Shown: positions 7,732 through 16,176 of the stretch, piece after piece
How positions within the stretch are numbered: the first letter of the stretch is position 1
Layout of the letters: each line of letters opens with the position of its first letter
Origin: CAVRIA01 sp963721115
GTDB lineage: Bacteria; Desulfobacterota; Binatia; HRBIN30; CADEER01
DNA length: 64,000 bases
Direction of reading: 5' to 3'
Assembly (NCBI GenBank): GCA_963721115.1
Contig: CAVRIA010000023.1
Location: 1-64,000, forward strand
Position numbers and translations under genes: made by a program
Notes under the pieces: model-generated
The model's input: the letters and a program-made list of their open reading frames with translations, nothing else
What the model was told of the DNA's origin: nothing
Database searches by the model: none

Positions 7732-8739
7732 TCAGCGTTTGAACCGGGACTCGCGCGCGGCTTCGCCGATTTGCAGGCTGTACTCCTCGTAGAAGAGCTC
7801 TCGGCCGAGCTGCTGCGCCCGGCGATGCTCGGGGTGCTCGCGCCAGGCGCGCAGGTGATCGGCGGAATCGAACTCGATGATGCTGCACCGCTCCCCGTTT
7901 TCGGCCGCGAACACCTCGTACGAGAGAAAGCCGGGCATCGACCGGGCCAGCTCGAGCATCCTGTCCGCCAGCTCGCCGAACTCGCCGGCGTGCTCGGGGC
8001 GAAGACGCGAACGAAAGACGGTGATCATGCGCGGAGAGATCTCGTGCGGGAGTCCATGGCGATCGGAGCGCGGAGCGCTCGTTTCCGGCAGAGCGTCTCG
8101 GCCGGGAGCCTCGGCGCCGGGTAGGCGCAGGCCGCACTCCGCCAACCGTTCCTCGAGCAGGGGAATGCGGTCGTGTCCCCAGAACGGCTCGCCGCGAAAG
8201 AGGAAGATCGGGACGCCGAAGACCCGGTCGCCGTGCGCCTCCTCGATGCACCGCTCGAGATCGCCGCTCCCCTCTCCACCGAGATAGCGCCGGTACTCCT
8301 CGGCCGGATGGCCGAGCGCGGTCATCAGCCGCGCGATCTCCTCGGGCTGGTCGATCTCGAGCTCGCGTTCGAAGAAGCGCGAGTAGACTTCGGTGGTGTA
8401 GCGCCGAAAGAAGCCATGGCGCTGGGCGAAGAGTCCGCCGACGAGCGCCGGTGAAGAGTCGTAGACCTTGAGCGGACCCTTGATGGGAAATCCCCCTCGC
8501 CGGTTGGCCCAGCGGCGTGCGTCCATGTACGAGTATCTGGCCTTCCACTCCGAGTACTGGCTGCGGTCGCCCTTGCCCTTGATGCGCAGCAGGAAGGGGA
8601 TCCAGCGAACCTCGACGGCGAAGCGCTCCGACAGCTCGAACGCCGGCTCCGCCGCCAGAAACGCGAACGGGCTCTTGTAGTCGAAGTAGAGCTTGATCTC
8701 TTCGCGCCGCGATGGACGCTCGGCGAGGTCCGGGGACAC
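7732..8739 (-). CDS. DsbA-fold (2-hydroxychromene-2-carboxylate isomerase-like) protein fused to an ABM domain
   Basis: 335-aa fusion. Residues about 12-205 form a DsbA/HCCA-isomerase-like thioredoxin fold: IKLYFDYKSPFAFLAAEPAF at the N terminus, with SPF in place of a CxxC pair, and RVFGVPIFLFRGEPFWGHDRI near 170-192, containing the cis-proline GVP loop. This is the pattern of the glutathione-dependent isomerase family, not of a disulphide oxidase. Residues about 235-330 are an antibiotic-biosynthesis monooxygenase (ABM) dimeric alpha-beta barrel (MITVFRSRLRPEHAGEF, SMPGFLSYEVF, IIEFDSADHLRAWREHPEH). The start is a GTG at 8739. With the neighbouring VOC gene it suggests aromatic or glutathione-linked metabolism. 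Confidence 0.82.
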   Translation of the reverse strand: MSPDLAERPSRREEIKLYFDYKSPFAFLAAEPAFELSERFAVEVRWIPFLLRIKGKGDRSQYSEWKARYSYMDARRWANRRGGFPIKGPLKVYDSSPALVGGLFAQRHGFFRRYTTEVYSRFFERELEIDQPEEIARLMTALGHPAEEYRRYLGGEGSGDLERCIEEAHGDRVFGVPIFLFRGEPFWGHDRIPLLEERLAECGLRLPGAEAPGRDALPETSAPRSDRHGLPHEISPRMITVFRSRLRPEHAGEFGELADRMLELARSMPGFLSYEVFAAENGERCSIIEFDSADHLRAWREHPEHRRAQQLGRELFYEEYSLQIGEAARESRFKR

Positions 8740-8778
8740 GTCAGCGCTCCGATCAGAGAGAATGCCCTCGAGCGCTCG

Positions 8779-9183
8779 TCACGTGGCGACGATCTCCGTC
8801 AGCTCGATGACGTTGCGGTCGGGGTCGCGGACGAAGACGGCGATCTGGCCGCCGCGGTCGATCGGCCCTTCGGCGATGGGGACGCCGTTCTTCTTGAGCG
8901 CACGCATGGTGTCGTAGGCCGAGGCGACGCGAAACGACACGTGCGTGTAGCCGGGATACCGGGCCGCCGCGTCCATGAGGATGTTCTTTCCGTCGTTGGC
9001 GTCGTCGGCGTTGACGATGAGGTTCAGCTCGATCCCCGCCGCGTTGCGCAGGCAGGCGACCTTGTGCTGCTCGCTGTACCAGGCCTGCTCGAACCCGAGG
9101 CGGCGGTAGAACTCGACCGACTGGGCCAGCTCGGCGATCCTGATCCCGACGTGGTTGATGGCGGTCAGCTCGATATCGGCCAT
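8779..9183 (-). CDS. VOC (glyoxalase/dioxygenase superfamily) protein
   Basis: 134-aa protein with two beta-alpha-beta-beta-beta units of the vicinal oxygen chelate fold. Visible are INHVGIRIAELAQSVEFYRRLGF at the start (metal-ligand His of the first module), ELNLIVN, a second-module YTHVSFRVASAYDTM, and the C-terminal FVRDPDRNVIELTE, whose Glu is the usual fourth metal ligand. It resembles lactoylglutathione lyases and small ring-cleaving dioxygenases; the reaction cannot be settled from sequence. The ATG at 9183 follows GAGGA. It lies 39 nt upstream of the DsbA/ABM fusion on the same strand, so the two are probably cotranscribed. Confidence 0.85.
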   Translation of the reverse strand: MADIELTAINHVGIRIAELAQSVEFYRRLGFEQAWYSEQHKVACLRNAAGIELNLIVNADDANDGKNILMDAAARYPGYTHVSFRVASAYDTMRALKKNGVPIAEGPIDRGGQIAVFVRDPDRNVIELTEIVAT

Positions 9184-9239
9184 GACTTGGTCCTCGCTCT
9201 CACGGGTCGACGATGGCGCAACCCGCGCCTGCGCGCAAC

Positions 9240-9725
9240 AAGTTGCAGGTTGTTGGTTGTTGAGTTGTTGGTTGTTGGGTTCGGAGGGAATCGAAATCCA
9301 AGGCCTCGACCTTTCGAAGAGGCGCCAAAGAGCAGGTTGTTACGTTGTTGAGCTGTTGGCTGTTGGGTTCGGAAGGAAATCAAAACCCCAAAGGCCTCGA
9401 CCTTTCGAAGAGGCGGGAGAGCGAGATCGGCAGAGAGCGGCGCGGTGGTGAAGCCGTGCGCGAGACCGAGGGAGTCGATTCCCGTCAGTGGCGCGTAGAT
9501 TCAGGCAGTGGGGCGTCTCCCGTTACGCGCGCCGACCGCCAAGTCCGGTGCTGAGCGGGGAAGCGGATTCGCCTCGGAGCGGAGCCACCGGAGAGAGGGG
9601 TGCGGGGAGGGAACCGCGGCGTCTGAGCGGTTCCCTCCCCGGAGGGGCCGCAGGGGCGCAAGCCCCGCACAGAACAACCCGGTTCCTCGTGATCAACGGG
9701 GAGGCGGAGGGGCTTGGACATTCCG
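9240..9725 (-). repeat. Composite intergenic repeat, inverted copy C
   Basis: The reverse complement matches the right half of the units at 3885-4914 and 42820-44120. It contains the 14-bp stem-loop (9604-9617 / 9627-9640), two 22-mers (9301-9322 and 9393-9414) and two TTGTTGG-type runs (about 9244-9280 and 9332-9370). It fills the space between the VOC gene and the GST gene. Open frames through it are not genes. Confidence 0.82.
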
Positions 9726-9836
9726 ACATTCCAACCCTCCCACGCACTGCAAGCGCTGTGATACAAGCCTCGCCACGATGATCGCGTTCGGCACGCAAAG
9801 GCGCGCGGCTGGCACGGCCTGCGAGGAAGAATCGCC

Positions 9837-10853
9837 GTGAAGATCGCGCTCGGCGCCGGCGCCGTGCTCGCCGGCGGAGTCGCGTGGTGGGGCTGGGAGA
9901 AGACGCACCGCAAGACGCATCCGGTTCCGCCCGGCCATCGGCCGGAGATCGACCTCCCCTACCAGCGGGAGTTCGAGCTCTACCACAACGCGCTCTCCCT
10001 GTGCTCCATGAAGGTCCGCGTCTGCATGGCCGAGCTTCGCGTCCCCTACGAGAGCCACCATGTCGACCTCATCGAAACCGGCGCCTACGAGAACATCCGC
10101 CGGCCTTTTCTGGCCGTGAATCCGGGCGGCACGGTTCCGGTGCTCGTGCACCAGGGACACCCCATCTACGAGTCGCACGAGCAGATCCGTTACGCCGCCG
10201 CCCACGCCCCGCCCGGCAGCCCCTCGCTCGTTCCCGCCGACCCGGCGCTGCGCGGGGAGATGGAGCGTTGGATCGATCGCTCGTCCCTCACGGACGACCC
10301 GATCAACCACGGCGACGACAGCGCCGGCAACGCGGTTCCCGGCCTGACGTTGCCGCTCTTCGCGGCGATGATCGACGGCATCCCCTACTGGAAGATTCTC
10401 GAGGGAGCCCTCTTCCACTTCGACAAGAAGCGTCCGTTCATGTTCCTCACCTTCAAGGTGCTCGGCTTGCGAAAGGTCGGCGCGCTGCGGCCGGCCATGC
10501 AGGTGCTGGAGCGCAGCCGCCGCCAGATGGGCGTCCACCTCGATGCACTGGAGAAGCGGCTGCGCGACGGTCGAGGTCCGTGGATCCTCGGCGAAGCGTT
10601 CAGCCTGGCCGACGTGAGCTGGCTCGTGATCTTCGAAAGGCTCGTCCAGGTCGACGCCCTCCACGTGTTCGTCGACGAGCAGCAGCGGCCGGAGTGTGCG
10701 GCCTACTGGGCACGGCTCCAGAGCCGGCCCAGCTACCGCGAGGCGATTCTCGAGCACTCTCATCCGACGGTCACCCGCGGCACCGAGCGCCTGCGCCAGG
10801 CCAAGGCGGCCGACCCAGCGCTGCGGCAGGCGTTGGAAGGGCCAGGGCACTAG
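9837..10853 (+). CDS. Membrane-anchored glutathione S-transferase family protein
   Basis: 338-aa protein with an N-terminal hydrophobic segment (about 3-20) followed by a GST thioredoxin fold and helical domain. The active-site region is FELYHNALSLCSMKVRVCMAE (about 46-66), with Ser/Cys near the glutathione-binding position. The cis-proline segment NPGGTVPVLVH lies near 101-111 and the glutathione-contacting YESHEQI near 117-123. The C-terminal helical domain carries WILGEAFSLADVSWLV (about 254-269), the usual N-capping-box region. The start is a GTG at 9837 after AGGAAG. The layout recalls GDAP1-like or membrane-tethered GSTs. The gene converges on the NADH dehydrogenase and their stop codons overlap by 4 nt. 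Confidence 0.85.
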   Translation: MKIALGAGAVLAGGVAWWGWEKTHRKTHPVPPGHRPEIDLPYQREFELYHNALSLCSMKVRVCMAELRVPYESHHVDLIETGAYENIRRPFLAVNPGGTVPVLVHQGHPIYESHEQIRYAAAHAPPGSPSLVPADPALRGEMERWIDRSSLTDDPINHGDDSAGNAVPGLTLPLFAAMIDGIPYWKILEGALFHFDKKRPFMFLTFKVLGLRKVGALRPAMQVLERSRRQMGVHLDALEKRLRDGRGPWILGEAFSLADVSWLVIFERLVQVDALHVFVDEQQRPECAAYWARLQSRPSYREAILEHSHPTVTRGTERLRQAKAADPALRQALEGPGH

Positions 10854-12250
10854 CCTCGATCCGACGGGATACTCTCCACGGGGACACGAAGAGCTTCTTC
10901 ATTCCTACGCATCAAAACTGTGGCATTCGCAGGGTCCCTGGAAGATGGCGCGTCCTCGGCCGCCGAGGACAGCGGCAGCGGGCTCTCGCCGGTGATCAGG
11001 CGGGCGCCGCGGTTCCAGGTGAAGTAGTTCCACGCCCACTGCACCAGCACCAGCAAGCGATTGTCGAACTCGACGAGATAGAGCAGGTGCACGAACAACC
11101 AGGTGAGCCAGGCGAGAAAGCCGTTGAAGCGCAGGCCGTGGATATCGGCGACGGCGGCGCCACGGCCGATCACCGCCAGACTGCCCCTGTCGGCGTAGTG
11201 AAACGGCGGCGGTGGCGGGGCGCCGCGAAGCCGCGCGTCGAGCAGGCGCGCCACGTATCGCCCCTGCTGCATGGCCACCTGGGCCACCCCTGGCAGCGGC
11301 TCACCCCCTTCGACGAAGCTGGCGAGGTCGCCGATGGCGAAGATCTCCGGATGGCCGGCCAAGCTGCAATCGGGCTCGACGATCAGCCGCCCACTCCGAT
11401 CGAGCGCCGCCCCGGTGCGCTCGGCCAGGAGCCGACCGAGCGGCGACGCTCGAACGCCCGCCGCCCAGAGAACCGTGCGCGCCGCAATGACTTCGCTGCG
11501 ATCGCCGCTGCGCACCTCGACGGCATGCGCATCGATGCCGGTCACCATCGTCTCCGTCCTCACCTGCACGCCGAGACGCTCGAGCACCGCCGCCGCCTTT
11601 CGGGACAGCTCGGCGGCATAGGGTGGCAGAAGACGATCGGCGGCCTCGAGCAGGAGGATCACCGCATCGCGCGGATTGATCGACCGGAAGTCCTCCTTCA
11701 ACGTGTGGCGCGCGATCTCTCCGAGGGCGCCGGCGAGCTCCACACCGGTGGTGCCGCCGCCGACGATGACGAAGGTCAGCCAGGCGCGCCGGCGCTCGTG
11801 GTCGAGCTCGCGCTCCGCCGCTTCGAAAGCCAGCAACAGGCGCCGCCGGATCTCGGTCGCATCCTCGATCGTCTTCAGGCTGGACGCGAAGCGTTGCCAC
11901 TCGGGATGGCCGAAGTAGTGGTAGCTGGCGCCGGTGGCGACGACGAGCGCATCGTACGGCAGCTCGCCGTCCGTGAGGACGACGCGGCGGCGCTGCGGAT
12001 CGACGTCGGACACCTCGGCGAGCACGACGCGCGTGTTCTTCTGCCGCTTGAGCACGGCGCGCAGCGGCGAAGCGATCTCCCCCGGCGACAGGCCTCCCGT
12101 TGCAACCTGGTAGAGGAGCGGCTGGAACAGGTGGAAGTTGCGCCGGTCGACGAGCGTCACCTCCGCCGGCGCCCGCCGCAACGCTTGCGCGGTGTAGAGG
12201 CCGCCGAACCCGCCGCCGACAATCACGATTCGTTGCGCCGCAGTCGCCAT
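10850..12250 (-). CDS. ndh: Type II NADH dehydrogenase (NDH-2)
   Basis: Single-subunit, non-proton-pumping NADH:quinone oxidoreductase. The start is the ATG at 12250 directly preceded by GGAGGACGTG; the frame is open about 60 codons further but without supporting signals. The 466-aa protein has an FAD-binding GGGFGGLYTA (12-21), FQPLLYQVATGGLSPGEIA typical of NDH-2, a second Rossmann motif FVIVGGGTTGVELAGAL for NADH, and IFAIGDLASF for FAD. Near the C terminus is an amphipathic/hydrophobic stretch (GFLAWLTWLFVHLLYLVEF), which in the family attaches the enzyme to the membrane. It is divergent from the secreted repeat protein at 12493. Confidence 0.93.
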   Translation of the reverse strand: MATAAQRIVIVGGGFGGLYTAQALRRAPAEVTLVDRRNFHLFQPLLYQVATGGLSPGEIASPLRAVLKRQKNTRVVLAEVSDVDPQRRRVVLTDGELPYDALVVATGASYHYFGHPEWQRFASSLKTIEDATEIRRRLLLAFEAAERELDHERRRAWLTFVIVGGGTTGVELAGALGEIARHTLKEDFRSINPRDAVILLLEAADRLLPPYAAELSRKAAAVLERLGVQVRTETMVTGIDAHAVEVRSGDRSEVIAARTVLWAAGVRASPLGRLLAERTGAALDRSGRLIVEPDCSLAGHPEIFAIGDLASFVEGGEPLPGVAQVAMQQGRYVARLLDARLRGAPPPPPFHYADRGSLAVIGRGAAVADIHGLRFNGFLAWLTWLFVHLLYLVEFDNRLLVLVQWAWNYFTWNRGARLITGESPLPLSSAAEDAPSSRDPANATVLMRRNEEALRVPVESIPSDRG

Positions 12251-12389
12251 CACGTCCTCCCTCGAGCTGAGCAGCGTTCCATCCGACACGGTCCGCCTCC
12301 TCCGCACGCAGAATACACCAGCGGCGGTGGCGCGACAGGCGCGATGCAACTCGGTCTCGACGCCGATCGAAGCGCGGCGACTTTTCGCC

Positions 12390-12418
12390 TTGACAGCCAC
12401 CGCACTTGTCGTGCTAGC
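12390..12418 (+). promoter_or_regulatory. Putative sigma-70-type promoter
   Basis: TTGACA at 12390-12395 is followed 16-17 nt later by a GTGCTAGC block. The pair lies about 75 nt upstream of the start at 12493, in the gap between two divergent genes. The -35 is perfect and the -10 weak (TGCTAG), so this is a prediction only. Confidence 0.4.
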
Positions 12419-12492
12419 AAAAGAGCAGCTCACATCTCGACTCGCCGTGCGCCGCCTTGCGGCGTCGGCTGAAGACGAAGACGGAGGTCCTC

Positions 12493-13945
12493 ATGCGCGC
12501 CCGCATCGCCGTTCTGTTCATGTTGCTCGGCAACGTCCCGCTGTCTGCGACGGCGGCCGACGCGCAGTCCTGCGCCGGAGACTGCAACGGCGACGGGGTG
12601 GTGGCCGTGAACGAGCTGATCACCGCGGTGAACATCGCGCTCGGCTCGCAGCCGCTGTCGAACTGCCCCCAGGCCGACGCGGACGGCAACGGCAGTGTCA
12701 GCATCAGCGACCTCATCCAGGCGGTCAACGCCGCGCTCGACGGCTGCGAGCCCGGTGGCGAGGCGCGACCGGTCGTACCCCTCGGGCGGGGAGTTCCAGG
12801 TCAACAGCTTCATCGAGAACTTCCAGGACCGTGCCAGCGTCGCCGCAACCACGGTGGGCGATTTCGTCGTCGCGTGGGAGAGCTTCCTCGTCGATGGAGT
12901 GGGTTTCGGAATCGCCGCGCAGCGCTTCGCCGCGAACGGCGACCGGCTCGGAGAGGAGTTCGTCGTCAACTCCTACGCCAACAGCGCGCAACGCTACCCC
13001 GCTGCAGCGGCAAACGACGAGACGAGTCAATTCCTGATTGCGTGGCGGAGCGACGCCAGGCCGGAGGGGCCGAATACCCAGGCCTTCGTCAGCCAGCTCT
13101 ACGACGCGGATGGCACGCCGGTCGGCGGCGAGAGCGAGCTGGCCACCTTCGGGGGGAACGCCGGCTTGAACGTCGACGTGGCCGCGCGAGACGCGGGTTT
13201 CGTCGCCGTGGGGGAACGTCTCGAAGAGGGATACACCGACGTGATCGCCCGCCGGATCGACGGCTCCGGGATGCCGGCTGGCGAGGCGTTTCTGGTCAAC
13301 ACCTTCACCAACAGCATTCAGTCCACCCCTTCCGTCGCCGGCCAGCCCGGGCACGGCTTCGTCGTGGTCTGGCAGAGCCTGAACCAGGACGGCAGCAACC
13401 TGGGAATCTTCGGCCAGCGCTTCGACGACGACGCCACCCCTCTGGGCGATGAGTTCCAGGTCAACACCGCCACCCAGGGACAGCAGGCCGAGGCCGACGT
13501 CGCCATGGATGGGGCCGGCCGATTCGTCGCCACCTGGGTCTCCGCCACCGGCGGCCTCGATGCCGGCATCTCCGTGCAGCGCTTCGACAGCAACGGCACG
13601 CGCCTCGGCACCGAGTTCAAGGCCAACTCGGGTCCCGACAACGGCGGAGGCTACCCCGCCGTGGCAGCCGACCCGGAGGGCGGATTCCTCGTCGCCTGGC
13701 AGAGCTTCGGGCTGGAAGGGCCTCCCACAGAGACGGGCATCTTCGCGCAGCAGTTCGACAGCGGCGGCATGGCCGTCGGCACCGAGTTCCAGGTCAACAC
13801 CTACACGCCAAAGTCGCAGAGCTTCCCCGATGTCGCGGTCGACGGTCAGGGCCGTTACGCAGTCGTGTGGACCAGCAGCGGCCAGGACGGCGACGAAGGA
13901 GCGGCGGGAGGTATCTTCGGCCAACGCTTCGCGCCCGCCCCCTGA
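12493..13945 (+). CDS. Secreted protein with EF-hand/dockerin-like pair and FQVNT-type repeats (one frameshift)
   Basis: Exported protein, 483 aa if one C is removed from CCCC at 12778-12781; the uncorrected first frame runs on as nonsense. The ATG at 12493 follows GGAGG. Residues 1-24 are a signal peptide. A paired calcium-loop module follows: CAGDCNGDGVVAVNELI and ADADGNGSVSISDLI, with flanking cysteines. The rest is about seven degenerate repeats of roughly 55 aa, each with a GxEFQVNT-like strand, a FVVVWQSxxQDG-like strand and an IFGQRFD-like strand. These look like beta-propeller or beta-sandwich blades. Function unknown; probably a cell-surface or extracellular structural or binding protein. 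The same calcium-loop module ends the sialidase-like protein at 30339-32237. Confidence 0.75.
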
Positions 13946-14021
13946 CCGACCTGGCCCGCGATGGGCAAAACGGACAGGAGGCGGGCAACCGCCTCCCGCC
14001 CACAACTTCCTGTGACCGAAG

Positions 14022-14168
14022 CTGTCGATAATTGCGAGAACACCCTTCGACAAGCTCAGGGTGAGCGGACAAAGTCCTTTGAAATCAAACCCTGGACCGC
14101 TCAGGCTGAGCTTGTCGAAGCCTGTCCTGAGCGTAGTCGAAGGGCCTCGTTTCGGAGAAAATCGACAG
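14022..14168. repeat. Palindromic element with CTGTCGAT ends, intact copy
   Basis: A 147-bp element bounded by CTGTCGAT (14022-14029) and ATCGACAG (14161-14168). Its core carries inverted CCTTCGACAAGCTCAGG-type arms, a motif widespread as a REP-like sequence. The same element, split by an IS, is at 24897-26700, and a third with the same ends but a different core is at 46466-46618. It fills most of the space between the secreted repeat protein and the hemolysin III gene. Confidence 0.8.
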
Positions 14169-14247
14169 ACTCGACCGCGGAGGGAACGCTTCTCGGGCCT
14201 CTTGTGATTGCCCTTCCCCTGGTCGCTCGGTTCCTCTAAACTCCAGT

Positions 14248-14928
14248 ATGATGTACCATGCGCGCGAACGGCTGACGCTCGGCAGGATGCAGAATCCCGT
14301 GCGTGGAATCCTGCACGGCACGGCAGCCGTCGCCTCCGCGGTGGGTGCGGTGTTCCTGTACAGGCATTGCACCGAAGATCCGTCGCGGCGACTGGCGGCG
14401 CTCGTCTTCGGGCTCAGCCTCGTCGCTTTGTACACCGGCAGCAGCCTGTATCACTCCGTTCCGTGGAAGCGCGTCTGGAAGGAGCGGATGCAGCGCATCG
14501 ACCACTCGATGATCTACATCCTCGTTGCCGGAACCTACACCCCGTTCGCCTGCATCGTCCTCGACGGCTGGCTGCGGTGGGCGGCCCTCGGCACCGCGTG
14601 GGGCATCGCGCTGGTCGGCATCCTCCAGAAGATCTTTCTGCCGAAGGTCGGCGACTGGTTCTCGATCACCTTGCAGACCACGCAAGGCTGGCTGGCGCTG
14701 CCGCTGTTCGTGCCGCTGGCGTACCGGCTTCCCTACCCGGCATTGTTGCTGACGGCGCTCGGCGGGATCCTCTACACAGTCGGGATGGTGTGTCTGGTCA
14801 CCGAGCGGCCCCGCCTGTGGCCGCGGGTGTTCTCCCACCACGAGGTCTTCCACGTCTGCGTGGTGGCGGGCAGCGCCGCCCACTACGCGATGACGTTCCT
14901 GTACGTCGTTCGCTTCCCCGGAGCGTAG
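14248..14928 (+). CDS. Hemolysin III family (PAQR-type) membrane protein
   Basis: 226-aa integral membrane protein of the HlyIII/YqfA family, related to PAQR receptors. About seven hydrophobic segments are visible. Conserved family positions are YTGSSLYHS (about 58-66), RIDHSMIYILVAGTYTP (about 80-96) and the C-terminal HHEVFHVCVVAGSAAHY (about 196-212). In PAQR proteins the Ser, Asp and three His residues of these motifs bind a metal and suggest hydrolase activity. The name hemolysin is historical; a role in membrane lipid homeostasis is more likely. Monocistronic, with a palindromic element immediately upstream. Confidence 0.9.
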   Translation: MMYHARERLTLGRMQNPVRGILHGTAAVASAVGAVFLYRHCTEDPSRRLAALVFGLSLVALYTGSSLYHSVPWKRVWKERMQRIDHSMIYILVAGTYTPFACIVLDGWLRWAALGTAWGIALVGILQKIFLPKVGDWFSITLQTTQGWLALPLFVPLAYRLPYPALLLTALGGILYTVGMVCLVTERPRLWPRVFSHHEVFHVCVVAGSAAHYAMTFLYVVRFPGA

Positions 14929-15092
14929 GCCCCGCTTTCTCGCGACCTCCTCCGAAAATCGAGGTGGCGCAGCTACGTCCGCCTCCCCTTTGGTCACCGG
15001 TCACCGGGCTTTGCCCGACAATCCGCCCCGCCGCCTCGCCGGGTTGTTCGTCGTTGAGTTGTCGATTGTTGGAGCCTGAGAACCATTCCCAG

Positions 15093-15148
15093 CACATCCG
15101 CACGTCAACACGTCCGCACGTCCGCACGTCAACACGTCAACACGTCAT
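15093..15148. repeat. Tandem octamer repeat (CACGTCAA/CACGTCCG)
   Basis: Seven near-identical octamers beginning CAC(G/A)TC run without gaps: CACATCCG, then CACGTCAA and CACGTCCG variants, ending CACGTCAT. The array stops 3 nt before the stop codon of the ATP-grasp gene. Nothing else is seen between 14929 and 15092 apart from a short TTGTTCG/TTGAGTTG run. Confidence 0.75.
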
Positions 15149-15150
15149 TC

Positions 15151-16176
15151 TCACGCCCCTCGCTCGGGGCGCCAGCGCATACCGAGGTTGATGATGCGCT
15201 GCAGCAGATCCCGATAGGAGATCCCCGCCTTCTCCGCCGACTCGGCGAAGTCCTCGCCGTAGGCGAGCTGCGGGTTGGGGTTGGCCTCGAGGACGTAGAT
15301 CCGGCCGTTCTCGTCCAGCCGCATGTCGATGCGCGCGTAGCCGCTCAGATCCAGGGTGCGGTAGACGCGCTTGCACAGCCGGTGAATCTGCTCAGCCATG
15401 CCGTCGGGCAGCCCCTTGGCCTCCGCCGTCTTGACGCCGCGCTTCTTCTGGTAGTCGCGGTTCCACTTCACGCGGTCGGTGGCGATGTGCCACGCCTCCT
15501 CCGGCATCTTGGTCAGGTGCAGCTCCCAGACCGGGAGCATCTGCAGGCGCTGGTTGCCCAGCACCCCGACGTAGAGCTCGCGCCCATCGATGTAGTGCTC
15601 GGCGATGGCGTCGGTGCCGATGGCCTGGTGCACGAAGCGGACCCGCTCCCGCAGCTTCTCGTCGTCCGTCACGACCGACGCCTGCGAGATCCCGACCGAC
15701 GCCTCGGCCGTGAGCGACTTCACGATGAGCGGGAAACTGGAGCCGCTTCGGGCGGCGCACGGCGCGGCCGATCTGGAAGACGGCGAACTCCGGCACCGGA
15801 ATGCGATGGTAGGCGAGCAGCTTCTTGGAGAGCGCCTTGTCGCGCGCCAGCAGCAGGCCGCGCGGGATTGCAGCCGGTGTACGGGATGCGCAGCAGCTCG
15901 AGGTAGCTGACGACGTTCTGATCGAAGACCGCGACGTCGTGGAAGTCCTCGAGCAGGTTGAACACGACGTGCGGCTTCAGGTCGTCGATCGCCTTGCGCA
16001 CGACGCCGAGATCGTCGCCGACGCCGAGGTTGTTCACCTCGTGGCCGGCTTCCTTCAGGGTGATGGTGACGTCGAACTCCGTCTTCCAGTCGACGTTGGT
16101 GACGTCGATGCCCTCGACGTCCTCCGGCGGCACGAGATCGTCGTGCATCAAAGCGAGAATGCGCAGTTTTTCTCAT
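15151..16176 (-). CDS. ATP-grasp ligase, D-alanine--D-alanine ligase-like (three apparent frameshifts)
   Basis: ATP-dependent carboxylate-amine ligase of the ATP-grasp superfamily. The start is the ATG at 16176, overlapping the stop of the metallopeptidase as ATGA. The frame is continuous only if one base is dropped at each of three sites: the A-run just after the start, a CCC near 15868 and a CCC near 15735. This gives about 340 aa. The N-terminal domain reads LRILALMHDDLVPPEDVEG and HVVFNLLEDFHD, the latter typical of Ddl-like proteins. The ATP-grasp part has LIVKSLTAEASVGISQASVV (phosphate-binding loop), EHYIDGRELYVGVLGN and the Mg-binding ending RIDMRLDENGRIYVLEANPN. Substrate unknown. 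Standard Ddl enzymes are not coupled to a peptidase, so peptide or amino-acid ligation in a dedicated pathway is more likely. Confidence 0.78.
   Translation of the reverse strand: MRKTAHSRFDARRSRAAGGRRGHRRHQRRLEDGVRRHHHPEGSRPRGEQPRRRRRSRRRAQGDRRPEAARRVQPARGLPRRRGLRSERRQLPRAAAHPVHRLQSRAACCWRATRRSPRSCSPTIAFRCRSSPSSRSAAPCAARSGSSFPLIVKSLTAEASVGISQASVVTDDEKLRERVRFVHQAIGTDAIAEHYIDGRELYVGVLGNQRLQMLPVWELHLTKMPEEAWHIATDRVKWNRDYQKKRGVKTAEAKGLPDGMAEQIHRLCKRVYRTLDLSGYARIDMRLDENGRIYVLEANPNPQLAYGEDFAESAEKAGISYRDLLQRIINLGMRWRPERGA

Noticed and set aside
5669..8548. A 959-codon minus-strand frame across the esterase and DsbA/ABM genes
   Set aside because: Out of frame with both recognised genes and without domains.
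10850..12433. Longer NDH-2 start at 12433
   Set aside because: The added 61 residues have no NDH-2 similarity, and GGAGG directly precedes the ATG at 12250.
15093..15148. Octamer array as a degenerate CRISPR or regulatory iteron
   Set aside because: Units are contiguous with no spacers, and no replication gene is adjacent, so neither reading is supported.
15151..16176. Programmed ribosomal frameshifting in the ATP-grasp gene
   Set aside because: Three separate shifts at ordinary short runs without slippery heptamers or downstream structures; assembly indels explain them better.
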